A stretch of 64,000 nt of DNA from assembly GCA_964019055.1 (NCBI GenBank), contig OZ025210.1:9527492-9591491 (forward strand), written 5' to 3'. Origin of the DNA: Anthopleura xanthogrammica (lineage: Eukaryota > Cnidaria > Anthozoa > Actiniaria > Actiniidae). The position numbers and the translations under genes were made by a program. Shown here piece after piece: positions 32,975 through 45,179 of this stretch (positions are counted from its first letter, which is position 1; the number at the start of each line of letters is the position of its first letter). The notes under the pieces were generated by a model. The model saw nothing but the letters and a program-made list of their open reading frames with translations. It was not told the DNA's origin and did not search any database.

Positions 32975-35900
32975 ATGGTGAGTGAAGCTAGACGTTGGAT
33001 CAATAAGTTCTTGTTTGCATTGCTAACATTGGCTACTCTTACAAGATGGTGTTCGTGTAAAGGATCATTCTATTGCAATAAGCTTAATTCTACAGCCAAG
33101 CCCGGTAAACTATCAGATATTAATTATCTCATAAACAAAGTATTTTGTTGTACTCTTAATATTATTGTGATGAACTGCTTGTAATATATATATAATATGC
33201 GTCGTGAGAAGTATATAGCATATTCCATCAGGGGGTGGTAGGGAGATCAAGCTTTCATGATCAGGCGATCGAGTGTACAGCTATTTCAAAAAACGTTGAA
33301 TACTGAATACTGGGAATACTGCATACTGAATAGTGCATATCAAGACCGAAGGGCATTGTGGGTCTCATTAATTTGAAATAAAAAGTAAATGTACAGCCAT
33401 TTGCTCTCTATATGTACAGCTACTAGTATATTGCTTCAGATGGAATGCACTAAAAATAAAACAAATAATTATTATTTATTTTAGTTTAGAACATATAACA
33501 TTACCCAAAATGCATTTCGGTCTTGGAATGCACTATCCAGTGTGCAATATTCAGTATTCAGTATTCAACGTTTTTTTAAATAGCTGTATACAAGGAAGTA
33601 TGAATGACATGTTATGCCGTGAGAAAGCATTGTATTTTATTCTACATCACTGAAAAAATACATCTAAACCACATTGCCTGATGGGAGGGATCAGTGGAAT
33701 ATCATCAAACATACAACAGCTTTCCTGCATTTTGATTGGCTGTATTTAATTGAAATGGTGTGGGGTAAATATTTAGTAAATAAACCCCTCCTGGCGGCTG
33801 GGATATCGACTGATAATATCCGAGGATGAGAAATGGTCCGAAAAAAGAACATTTGGCCGAGAAGCAAAGCTTCTTGAATACTGAATTTACTGGACTGGCA
33901 GGCTATAATTGTTTCCTATTTCAAGCCCTGCATATTGGCAATGTCACTCAAGACTTTGCATAATGTTAAGAATGTTTATGGGTAAAATAATTCCACATCC
34001 TATGTACTAGAAGTAAAATGAGCAAATAAGAAATGGTGGTCACTAGCTATCCTGGGAGCAGAGTCTCCTTTAACATATTTGTGTCACATGTAGTGGTTGG
34101 AATATCATATATCATACAATGCTTTAATACTAAATATGATATATGAGTTATGCTTTGATGAAAAATGACATTATTATTAACATCTTGTTCTAGGACCTCC
34201 TGTTTTCGATCAGACCTACATGTATACCATTCGAACAGAAATGAAGAGATGGTACACCACACGTACTTATTCATTAAGATGCTGTGTAACTGCTAAGCCA
34301 GATCCTGAAGTCATTTGGTATAGGAATGGTAATCTGCTTTCATTTAGGACTACTAACAGGAGACTTCTACAAAGCAATGGTCAAGTTGCGACATTCAATG
34401 ATATAAGGAAGACAGATAAAGGCAACTATACCTGCATCGCTAGGAATGTACATGGAAATATATCTCACTCATTCCTGGTCAAAGTAACTTGTAAGTATGA
34501 ATTGTATTACAGCACGACGTGCAAAAGTATATGACCACTTTTAATATATTCGCATACTTCTATGCACAGGTTTTTTTGCTGCCATGCAAGTTTTTACACA
34601 CATTATTTGGTAAAACCAGACAGCTTGGCATCAAATGTGTCTGTTTAAAGTACAAAATCCTGTGCATAGAAGTAATAATGCAAATACATTAAATGTGGTC
34701 CCAGATGCGTGAGCGCTGTCAAAAATATTGCAGGCGCAGACATGAAAAAGAGGCATTTTCGGGCAAGATTGCTCGCACTATTGGCACTGCCCTAAAATGC
34801 CTCAAGATCATGTCTGCGTCTGTGATATTTTGGAAAGCGCTCACACATCTCGAAAATGGTTTATTACAAAGCCCTAGCAACGGGAAGTATGCTGGGACTT
34901 TCGTTGTAAATGGAACACTTGGATCCCAAGTGGGCTTTTCCAATTTGAAATATTTGCTTTCCATTTGAAGGAACTAAAACCCAGTTATCCCAGCCAAATT
35001 GCTGGTAAATGCTAATTAGTTGGTATTCATTTTTAGAAAGTTTCATTAAGAAAAGGAAAATAAAAACAAATTGTTGCAGGCAATAAAGCCTTAATATCAT
35101 CTAATGATGGCATTGATCAGTGATGCAAAAATGTCAAGTTTTAGTCATACTTGCATGGAAACCAAAAAGACTCATTTTAATGTGACACAGGAGGTTCAAC
35201 ATAATTATGGGACTCCACTGTATGTGTATTAACAGATACAGTCAACTCTCTCCTTCCTTGTTGACACCCAGACAGAAGCAAAATCCCTGGCAAAAAATAT
35301 TGACAAAGAAATGGTTTTAATTTAAGCTCTCCCTATTGTGGACTCTTGCTATATCATACAGACGCCAAGTGATATTGGCCTTAGCATACCGCTGTAACAA
35401 TTAAAGAGTTGACTGTTAATCCAATGAATGCTTAGTTAATCATTACCTTACTTTATTGATAAATAATGCTCATTCCTCAGAATGCCATTGGTCTGTTATA
35501 TATTTTAATGTCTAATAAATTATATGTTTCTGTCACATTAGCTACATTTGTACTTCAAAAGCCAGTAGTAATACTTCAGCCTAGACTGTGGAAAACGTTT
35601 GTTGGCAAAAATATTACTATTTCTTGTAAAATCATGAAGAGTACCAGGGAACCCTCTGTGATGTGGCTCCGCAGGATAGGAAACAGCACCAGACCTTGCT
35701 TTGGAAACAGGTACCATATGACACGTGCATTGAAAGCAAAGGAGAAGGGAACATGGTTGTCAAGGTTGACAATATTTAATGTAACCAAAGAAGATCAAGG
35801 GAGTTATACTTGCGAAGCGAGAAATGGAGCGGGACGTGGTCTGCCTGCAAATCAGAATGGAACTTTGATTGTATTAGGTAGTAGATCTCTTTCTCTCAGT

Positions 35901-37277
35901 TTCATACAGCCATCTGTTTCCATCCATTAATTTTTAATTTTTTTTAATCAATATTTTTTTAAAGAAATGCTTCAATCCAAAACCAGTCTTCAAAAAGAAG
36001 AGAACTCCTTGTTCAAGGAATACCCAGCACTTATTGGAGTGCTAATAGCTGTTGGTGTATGCTTACTTGGCTTTGTCACATTGGTATGCATTTTATGGTT
36101 CAGGAAAAAATCAAGTTCTGATCATGGAGCACACTTTCCTATAAATGATCAGCAATCATTCTCACAACCTGGTAAGTTGAACCTTGAGTAATCACTTGCA
36201 TTATATACTAGCAAGAGAACATAAATAAGAGACGGAAATTTCTTAATACCGCGCGCGCCATGTGAATTCCCGGTTGGGCTATTTTTTAGCATCCGCGTAC
36301 AAACAATTTTCGTCTCACCCTACACCTGTGCGTCAAAAATTGTGTGCTTCATCCAAACCTGGAAGTAGCAAAAGCTTGTAAAGATTTTTGGGGAAAAACA
36401 TAAATTTCGCGTCTTTTATCAGAGAACAGAACATAGCCAATCCTGATCTTTTTGCTTTATCTAATAGATTTTGTTGAAAAAAAGTGAGAAAAATCGTTAA
36501 ATAAAGTCGACCTTTACCTTAACCTTCGGCATCGGCAAATAATTGCTTGCTCGCCACAAACAAATCACGATATTTTGCTCAACCGGTACCTCTTCCAATA
36601 ATTGCTTATTATTTTTAACAGAATGAATCGTGATTTGAAATTGGAAAACATAACGCCAAAGCTTAAGGGGTATATCGGCATCAGTTCTGGTTTTTTACTA
36701 ATGAATACTTTCTTCCCCTTTAGATAATAATCTTTTACTTCACGCGGATGACAGTCATATTGAAATACCTGTAGAAAATCTACAGCTGTTGAGACGTGCA
36801 CCAGGACTTGACCATGACAGTAATATAGACTTTGATGTCTTCGTCTCCTATTCCAGCTTGGATCGGGATTTCGTTAAAAACAGTCTTTATGCAGAATTGA
36901 CAACGACCCATAGTGTGTGCATCGATTTCAAGGACTTCGAAGCAGGGCTGTTCATTCCTGATAATATCGCGAAGAGTGTGTTCAGGAGTCGTAAGACTCT
37001 CTTAGTTGTAACTCGCAACTTTCTCAAGGGAGTTTGGACATATTTCGAGATGCAGCTTGCTCAAGGAAGGCTAGCAGAAGGACATGATGTGTTGATTCTT
37101 GTTCTGGTGGAAAATATCCCTGTTCATGAATTGCCCAAACCTTTGCAACATTATCGCAAGACAAAGACATATCTTGAGTACTTCAATGAAGATGTCAGAC
37201 CACACTTCTGGGATCGATTGAGGTCTGCTATTGGACCAAGTCTGAACCAGGGAACAGAAAATGACGAAGGTGTTTAA
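32975..37277 (+). CDS. Ig-Ig-TM-TIR receptor (IL-1R/TLR-like signalling receptor)
   Basis: Five coding exons: 32975-33104, 34194-34490, 35542-35877, 35965-36171 and 36724-37277. They give 507 residues, in frame. The N terminus (MVSEARRWINKFLFALLTLA) is a signal peptide. Ig domain 1 is about 44-142 (DKGNYTC), Ig domain 2 about 143-254 (DQGSYTC), and the TM helix about 277-299 is followed by WFRKK. The TIR domain is about 359-497: box 1 FDVFVSY, box 2 (BB loop) FKDFEAG and box 3 HFWDRL. The helix-C W-x3-E pattern is kept (WTYFE). The TIR resembles TLR2-type domains (KTYLEY near the end). TIR domains recruit MyD88-type adaptors towards NF-kB. Ig-TIR receptors are known from sponges and cnidarians. 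The usual BB-loop proline is Ala397. Confidence 0.92.
33278..33586. mobile_element. Mariner-type MITE, family B relative, in receptor intron 1
   Basis: CAGCTATTTCAAAAAACGTT at the left and AACGTTTTTTTAAATAGCTG at the right are inverted, with TA on both flanks. Subterminal GAATACTGAATACTG is also mirrored. Confidence 0.8.
34555..34852. mobile_element. Two adjacent hairpin elements in receptor intron 2
   Basis: The first (about 34555-34677) has CATACTTCTATGCACAGG opposite CCTGTGCATAGAAGTA. The second (about 34690-34852) has GATGCGTGAGCGCTGTCAAA opposite CAAAATATCACAGACGC-like arms. Neither encodes protein. Confidence 0.55.
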
Positions 37278-38073
37278 CTGGTTTGACTAGTTTTACGGGG
37301 ACTAGTGACATATTTTGTATATATATTTCATAGTACTGATTTGTGTATATATAGATGGTGCATATTTATTTTAGTAACTGATCACCTGGGGTGATCTAAA
37401 CCTTGAATGCTAGGACTGTTAAAAAGTGACTTTACTGTATATAGAGACTGTGCGTTATCATAGTATAATACGTACCCAAACCAGCTATTAACGTGATGTA
37501 TCATCGCAGTTGTCTAATAGGAGGGTGCCAAGCTATCCCAAGTGCCTTTGCGTACTTACGAAAGGGGAACCTAATTACTCTGTAATTTGCTTTATCGGTG
37601 ACAAAGAGAAGGTGTCATAGACTATGATTCTAATAAAGTATGATTTATTTATTTTAAAGCATCAGCTGCAAATCAATATGTCATGTTGTGATACAGGTGA
37701 TAGGAAGCCTATAGTTTATGATTTTGATTTACCATTACAAGTACACCGCCTAACAAAACAAAAATATAGTTCTGTGATTTCGAATTCAAATTGAGACTGA
37801 GAAACTCAGTGTTCAGTTGTAGAGGCCAGTCGGGAGATTACTACATGATATTGTCATCAGTGATCAAGTCTCCTAGGGTTGTTCTTGTACTATGGCAGCT
37901 CGTGTTACTTAGGAACACTTCTTATATATATATATATATTTTTTGAGGAATTTAAACTTTTGACTTCTTATATATTTTCGATTTTATTTGTTGGGATTGC
38001 TTACTGTCTGTTATATGCTGATCTCCATCCACCCTACAACTGTCTATCACACTGCCTATACAACAGGAGCAAG
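37278..38073. other. Intergenic between Ig-TIR receptor and SDR copy A (convergent)
   Basis: An AATAAA at 37632-37637 is a plausible receptor polyadenylation signal, about 355 bases after the stop. The rest is AT-rich with no recognised element. Confidence 0.45.
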
Positions 38074-40815
38074 TTAACACTCTTTATACGAATGATTATA
38101 AGCTTCTTGTACTCGCTCTGTTTCTACGTACAAATGTCTTTCAGCTGTGTCTAGTATGTACGAGTCACCCTGAGTGTCCTTCCATTTTTCTCTCGCCGCT
38201 TCTCTACAACTTTTATTCAGTTGATAACGAAAATGAGGTTTGTCGTCCAACATGATTTGACGCAAGGTACTAACAACCCGAGATATGTTCATTTTTTTAA
38301 GAGACCCTTGTCGTTTTAGTTTCCCTGGTAACGAGTCTTGGTATTTAATTGTGTCTTCGTCTGCGTTTTCCATCTTGGAGCCAATAGATACTTGAAGTGT
38401 TTGTGCTGTTTGATCTTCCCCTTTGACCATGCTGGTCTCGATGATGGATGCACTGACAAACAAACAACGTTAACAGATATTTAATATTATCATTCAAATT
38501 ATTTTTCCGTCATTTTGATTGGCCGAGAGAACTGAAATAACTGCCTACAAATAACGGTCTGCTCATGCGCATTACGGTGCAAAGCCATTTTGCTGCAAAT
38601 AACGTTTTGCTCAGTGGCAATGGCTCGCTTCCCAGAGCTGTCTGAAAAAAGATTTGGAATGCTTAACAGACAGTAAAAATAGTCAAAATACCAAAAAAAG
38701 CCACTATAAAGTTGCTGTAAATATTTTAAGACAGTATCTTAAAGAAAGAGAAATCCAAAGTTTGGAAGATGAGCTTGTTACTTCCAAAGAGAGACTTGCA
38801 GTAGTTTTGAGACTTGAATTGTACATGTTTGTTATTGTTTGACTCGTGCGCACTGCCCCTCAAATATTAGAGAAAAAAAATTTGAATGATAAAACAATTA
38901 TTGAACTCGGTTATCGTAAAATATCGAGATTTGTTAATTGTTGTTTAAGCTGTCTTACAATGACACACGTCTACTTACTGTATGTTGAATGCCAACGCTT
39001 CCGGAGCAATGGCTTCAAAAAACCCTTCAACTGCAAACTTGCTCGCGCAATAAATATCATGAAAGGGTATCCCAGATATCCCTGCTTGGTTGGTGACCAG
39101 AATCAAGCGACCATCACGCTGCTTTTTCATGACAGGGAAGATACATTTGACGACTTCAATCACTGACATGGTGTTCGTCTCGAAGACAGTCCTTGCCTGG
39201 TCTATAGAGTGGGTCTCGAGGGGACCAGTGAGAAGGACATTGGATGTGATAACTGCATGGAATAAAAAAGAATGCAGTCAGAAAGGATGACAATTGCCTG
39301 ATTTCAAGTCGAGAGGGGCTGAGTACGAGTTCCTAAATTGTGATGATAACAACACAAGACACACATAGCCAAAGAGAGCACATCGCGAGCTAGACAAAAT
39401 TCCGAAGTTTGGTGTTAATCGGGTCAATATTGATGAATTTATAGCCATTCAAAAATACTAGAATTTACAAAGAAATGTATGGTGTCCAGACACCATACAT
39501 TTCTTTGTATTTTTGAATGGCTGTGAGTCGTTCAATATTGATCCAATTAACACCAAGCTTCGGAATTTTGTATAGCTCGATGTGCTCTCTTTGGCTATGT
39601 GTGTCTTGTGTGGTCATCGTCACAATTTAGGAACTCGTACCCAGCCTTTCTCGAACTTGAAATTCAGCAATAATCCATGCCACATCACCTAGCTGTCCTT
39701 ATCATAGGATGATAAAGAGACTTGCTTTAAATATGATATTCCAAAGAATCACGATGACTCAGTCTGTCTGGCTGTCTTGACTGCTATTGCCATACCTGCC
39801 TGTCTGTCTGTCTGTTGACTAGCCATTTCCATACCTAACCGTCTATCCGTTTGTCTGTTTGTCTGTCTGTCCGTTTGTCTGTCTGTCCGTTTGTCTGTCT
39901 GTGTAGCTGTAGTCCTAGTTTTGACTTAGTCAAAAGTATAATAGTTCAGTTCTAGTAAAGTAAACAAATACTGACAAGAAGTCTGTTACGTAAATACTTT
40001 CATCTGCCCTCGATGTTCGTACAAACTTGATCTCCACTGATCTCATTTTCATTGCAGTCTTATTGGTGTACTATATGTAAATATATAAGGTCTTCATCTG
40101 AACAAGCCAATATTGACAATACTCTACCGACTTGAAGTATTTTAAATAGGATTGACTATATTGGAACTAAGTAACTTTTGATCAATAACAATTTCTACTG
40201 AACTTAGAGGGGGCATGTTGGCTGTCGGCAATTTTCATAAATATTAAGTCGAATATTTTAACGCCAATCATGTTGTTGTTGTTACCAGAAATCTTTTATT
40301 CAATATCACAGATAGCATCTGCGCTTTGCTTGTGATGTTAGGTCGATTACTCGAACATTCCTACAACAGACACGGCTTAGAAAAATATCCCAATTTACGA
40401 TGTATATAGTTGTCTCTATAATCGGTATGATAACTGTCAGTCCAAGTTACTGATACCTATAAACAAGAGCATACATACCTAGTGAATCCAAAATACCATC
40501 AGTTTCCAAGATTTCTCTGACAACACCGCGAATTGAGTCTTCCGAAAACACATCCATTTGCAGGACAAAGAGTGTTTTATTCAGTGTGTTCAGAACTCGT
40601 GGATCTCCTAAGTATTCACTACCCACATGTGACGGCATGGTCACCAAAGCTTTGAACCTGGAGAAGGGATCATTTGCTAGAGTCAAGGCGAATTCTAAAC
40701 TAAGTTTATGCGAAGTCCCTGTTAAGAGAACGATTTTAGGAGTGGTATCATCATTTGGTGAATCCAGCGTATCTTTCCTTTTAGATGCAATCAAACGACT
40801 TTTGACGGCTCCCAT
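38074..40815 (-). CDS. RDH8/17-beta-HSD1-like short-chain dehydrogenase, copy A: motif-depleted, likely pseudoenzyme
   Basis: Coding exons 40815-40479, 39252-38979 and 38452-38074 give 329 residues, in frame, with the same intron phases (1, 2) as copies B and C. The overall SDR fold is recognisable (IYCASKFAVEGFFEAIAP, HFRYQLNKS). However, the cofactor loop TGxxxGxG reads TGTSHKLS. The NNAG motif is ITSNV. The catalytic Ser, 13 residues before Tyr180, is Asn167. The PGP motif after beta-6 is replaced by ETSMV. Tyr180 and Lys184 remain. The N terminus MGAVKSRL fits an N-myristoylation signal. Either a retained pseudoenzyme or a young pseudogene without stops yet. I favour the first because all splice sites and frames are intact. 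Confidence 0.75.
39299..39668. mobile_element. Palindromic MITE, family C (copy 1), SDR copy A upstream intron
   Basis: TGATTTCAAGTCGAGAGGGG at the left is mirrored at the right (CCTTTCTCGAACTTGAAATTCA). Nearly the entire 370 bases forms one stem, with centre ATGGTGTCCAGACACCAT. A related pair of ends is at 62693-62998. Confidence 0.8.
39766..39905. repeat. (GTCT)n microsatellite, interrupted
   Basis: GTCTGTCTGTC runs alternating with TGTCCGTTTGTC. It lies in the first intron of SDR copy A. Confidence 0.9.
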
Positions 40816-41637
40816 TTTGTCAGTCCAAAATCCTAGAACAATGTTGGTTAGTATGTAGTACTCAAAACTGAACGGACCAGTTATCGACACAAGGAATGAA
40901 TGATAGCTCAGATCAATCTGCTCCTGCTATTGTGATGTCATTAACTAACAGATATTAGGACGCCCAACATCTGAGAGTCATTAATTGAACTTGTATCAAA
41001 GGTTTTCCAGGTTGTTATTTCAATCTGTTTTGTACTGATCACCAGAGAGTTAAAATGTGAATAACATTTTCAATATAACATTGAATATGTAAGGCAGACG
41101 AGAGATGTTTTTTTGGGACGTGTGTGGGATAGATCTATCAGGGTTTGGAATGTAATGAGCTAAGAGGATCATCTTGCAGCGTGACAGTATCAAGGCGGAT
41201 TGTGTTACTGCGATTCTTGAATTCCAAATTTATTTTTTTATTTCAGGATTATTACCTACATATTGACAGAAATAAATCCAACTTCACCAGCTTCGATACT
41301 AACTGTTTGCTTATACTACAATGTTGAGCTGAGAGTAAACATGTTCTGAGTGTGATCAGTAATGTTAAACAGACGCATAACACTGCTACTAGACTACCGG
41401 TCGATTGGCTTAGCTTCTGCATCATCACTCTTACTGATGACCTAAGAAGTTCTTATATTTCAAGCCCAAGTGATGACTGATATGCCTATACCTTTGCATG
41501 AATCTGCTGTTATCTAACACACCCTCGATGGACCAATCCAACTATATATTTGTCATCTTACATATGTACACGTATATTGGGTTGTCACGTAGCCAGCATA
41601 TTGAATATCTATTAAAATATTATTATTTTCTAATAAT
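40816..41637. other. Intergenic between SDR copies A and B
   Basis: About 820 bases with no exon or recognised repeat. It holds the 5' flank of copy A and the 3' flank of copy B. Confidence 0.4.
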
Positions 41638-42784
41638 TTACGAGAAGAACTTTTGGTAGAGGGTGTCGAGTGTTTTATCTCCAGTAGGGTCTGTCAGTTT
41701 ATCGGCAGTAGCCACAGTATACATCTTGTCGGTTTGATAACGAAGATGAGGGTTTTCTTCCAGAAGAACATCGGCAATAATCTGTGCTATTTCATCAGGT
41801 GACTGTGCCATATTTGCAAGAGCACTTTCCATTTTCGTAACAGCATTTGCGAGCAACTGCTTCGTTTCTTCATCAACTCCTTCGTATGAATCGTCTGTAT
41901 TTGCTTCAGAGGTATTTAAACCACTTGAGAGGAACTCAGTTGCTATTGGACCAGGCTCAATGATAGACAACCTATAGATGGATATTAATATTAGATCTCA
42001 TAAGTACAAGTTTGAGTGACGTTCACAGGGTCATTTAGCTAGTATAAAATACTTACTTAACATTGAATTGTTTGAGTAAAGGTGCCAGAGACTCGGACAT
42101 CCCTTCCACAGCGAACTTTGAAGCAGAATAAATACTGTTAAAAGGTACTCCGTTTACCCCAGCCATGCTACTGATATTAATGATATGACCTTCTCTATTG
42201 GATTTCATTTTGGGGATGACTGCTTTGGTCAAACGCACAACACCAAAGAAATTCGTATCAAAGACTTGTCTTGTCAACTGTGCTGGGTGCGTCTCCAGAA
42301 TACCCATTAGACCAATACTGGCATTATTCACTATATGGATTACAAGCAAACAGATATCAGCTTCAAGTGCTTTATAATGTACGTAGTTTAATATCGAGAA
42401 GTTTCGCCGATCGAGAAGGTTCGGTCGATCCAGGGGAAGGAAGCGATGGAGAGTGGCAGTCTTCATAGATTAAGAATATATTACTGTAAGTACTTGGAAG
42501 AAATAAATACAATGCTTACCTAAAATATCAATCCTTTCTTCATCGTCGTAAATACTTTCTAGAACCTCAGTAACTGAGTCGTCTGATGTCACGTCCATTC
42601 GTTTGATGAAAATCGTCTGATTTAGCTCTTCCCTTACCGATTCTTCTAGCAGTCCTTTCTTGTCTAGATTTGTCATTGTAGCGTATACTTTATATCGCTT
42701 CAGATGGTCTTTCGCTAGAAACACTGCTGTAGAAAAGCCAATGCCAGAAGAGCAGCCGGTGATGACCACGATACGAGGAGCCAT
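41638..42784 (-). CDS. RDH8/17-beta-HSD1-like short-chain dehydrogenase, copy B (motifs intact)
   Basis: Coding exons 42784-42520, 42330-42057 and 41971-41638 give 290 residues, in frame, with introns only about 85-190 bases. The ATG at 42784 is chosen because it starts directly before the first beta strand (MAPRIVVITGCSSGIGF). The TGCSSGIG loop, NNAS, Ser-x12-Tyr-x3-Lys (SMAG...IYSASK) and PGPIATEF are all present, so it should be an active NAD(P)-dependent oxidoreductase. Relatives act on retinoids (RDH8) or oestrogens (HSD17B1). The cnidarian substrate is unknown. The PHLRYQTDK segment is shared with RDH8. It is the middle of three tandem copies. Confidence 0.9.
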
Positions 42785-43638
42785 GGCCACTGGGATTGAT
42801 GATGTTCGGGTACCGCGAGTGAAGTAAACACAGGAAACCCATCAATTAAGAAGGAAGCCTAGTACAAATATGACAAGAATTGGAAAAATTTAATTAACTT
42901 TTAACTTGATAAAAGGATTAAGAGCAAAGCAGGATCAAGAATATTTTAATGAATCAGAATGACTATCTTTACAGACTAGGTGTGCATGTTTTTCATTTGT
43001 CTAGAAAAGCCGGTAATAATGGAACAGTCACTTTTTCTGAACTTACGACCGAAAATAATCAAATGCCCCATATGGCAAGCTACTCGTGGATTCAAAAAAT
43101 TGTGTTTCAAGAAATGTTCAAAAAAGGTTGGAGAAGATTTTGTTGCCGGAATGTTGCTCGTGCTTACCAAGCTTGAAATGTATTATATTCATATGTAAAT
43201 AATGTCAGCACAGAAGAAAGTTGCTGGGAAAACCTGCAGACAAAGTTTACTGAGAAAACTTTTATATTAATATATATTGTTGTGACCATTCGCTCATTGG
43301 ATTTACATCACCCATACTGCATTTCGGGCTTGGTATGCAACATGCAACAACCAGCTAATCTGAAATAGTGACGTACAAATGACGTCACTGCAAAAAGCTT
43401 GCGAAAATTAACTTATAAAAGTTTATATCTCGGATAAATCTAGATTTTCAGAGGAGGTTTTCGATATTTTGTATAAATTTACTACGAGTGGAAACTAGAA
43501 TAAAGAAGTATCTGTTTCCCGGGTCGCCGGGCTACTAAGGATGACACCTCAGTTTTGCAAATTTTCTCGATTCTGATTGGCTAATATATTTTTTCTCAAA
43601 TCAGCTGGAGGCAACAAAACCATAACCAATCTTTTTAA

Positions 43639-44620
43639 AGGCCGATTTAGACGGTACAACTTCTGCCTACAACCATCGCATGCAACCTGCTCGCGTCATG
43701 CTCACGACACGAGTTGTGCCGTGTAAATCTACTCTACAACTCACTCAAGTCTGTTGTGTGCGACAAGAAAATAGTTGTAGGATTTTAAAACATGTTTTAA
43801 AACCTTACGACAATCGTAGCCGAAAACAATGAAAAATGACGAATTATTTAACAATTTTCTGCCGAGGGGAGGGGTAGTAGAGGCGCTTTGTCACAAAATG
43901 GCGGACATAAACACCCGGGGTGGGGGGGGGGGGGGGACTCAGGGGGTAAAGTATCGGGTATGCTCGTCGAAATTTCCAAAAATACCCCTAAAAGATACCG
44001 GAAGTTTTTTCAAAAGGGCGTGGCTTGGTAAATTTTAACCCCTAAGAGATACCACAAAAATAATACTATTAAAAAATAAAGGCTTTTGAAATGTTTTTCC
44101 TTGAGTAATATTCCGAGTTTACGCAGGCATACGTATTGCGTTATTATGCGATGGGCTAGTTCATTTTTCAACACCCTAAAATATACCAGAAAGTGCTGAT
44201 TTGCTAAACCTCAAATTTAAGACCCTAAAAGATACCAAATCGCTGATTTTTACCCCTAAGAGATACGACGAGCATACCCGATACTTTTTCCCCGGAGTCC
44301 CCCCCCCCCCGGCATAAACAACACTGAAGCGTGTGTGTCTTCAAAGAAAAAGAAAGTAAAGATTGAGTTTAGCGACTTAGAAACTGAACAACTTATAAGT
44401 TTATGGAGTGAGGAAGAGGTCTTGTATAACTGAAAGCACCAGGATTATTTCAAAAGGGACCAAAGAGCAACAGCTCTTTATCGTATCTTGGTAGCGCTTG
44501 GCAAAGAAGGCTACGATTGTCGTAAGGTTTTAAAACACGACACAATTCGTGTTGTAAGCGTGGCGTAAGCAGATTGCATGCGACAGTTGTAAGCAAAAGT
44601 TGTACCGTGTAAATCGGCCT
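43639..44620. mobile_element. Harbinger-type element with MADF-like coding remnant, interrupted by a nested hAT-type MITE
   Basis: Ends AGGCCGATTTAGACGGTACA and the inverse (GTTGTACCGTGTAAATCGGCCT), flanked by TAA at 43636-43638 and 44621-44623. A frame beginning MKNDELFNNFLPR (about 43829) is cut by the insertion at 43914-44312. It resumes as KKKVKIEFSDLETEQ, LWSEEEVLYN, a stop, then KHQDYFKRDQRATALYR. This resembles the MADF/Myb-SANT second ORF of PIF/Harbinger elements. The copy is dead. Confidence 0.75.
43914..44312. mobile_element. Nested hAT-type MITE with 8-bp target duplication
   Basis: CATAAACA is repeated exactly at 43906-43913 and 44313-44320. Arms contain GGGTATGCTCGTCG opposite CGACGAGCATACCC and G/C homopolymer ends followed by ACTC/GAGT. 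Internal CCCTAAAAGATACC recurs. It interrupts the older Harbinger-like element. Confidence 0.85.
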
Positions 44621-45179
44621 TAAAATAGCTGTATACCGATCATTCGAGCTTGTTCAGCAATTCGGGTTCGAACGAAAAAACTGGAATTGTCCGAACCCTT
44701 TGAAGAAAAGTACCAACATTCCTACATCATGCATGTGGGATGTTTTCTAGATTAATGTCAGAAATAGGAACGAGGCTTTGGCATAATCAACTTATTTTTT
44801 CCCAATTTGATTGGCTGTTTTAAAGTGTAAAAGTACGTGCTCAGCGTGAACAGATGGAACTGAAAATTTAGCCAATTAGAAACACGGACTGGACTAGACT
44901 GGACTGGACTGGACCCAGTCACTCCGCGTTTCATGAAACTCACGGACCCAGTCATTCATTCTCTTACCTAATGGTCTCTTGATACGAAGTTTGATAACAG
45001 CCTGATATTACATGAATGGTTTTTTGAACCCTCAGGCGTGTGTTCGCGCCTTCGTCTAAACGTTCATGTTGAAAAGGTCTGAGAGAAATGATTCAGATTA
45101 TTCATTGGATGCATATGATCTGCCCTTGTTATATACTAACTGTCAAAGTCCATTTTTCTCGCAATCTGATTGGTCGAGA

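Noticed and set aside
43829..44038. 69-codon ORF as a host gene
   Set aside because: It begins inside the Harbinger-like element and runs into the nested MITE, so it is transposon remnant.
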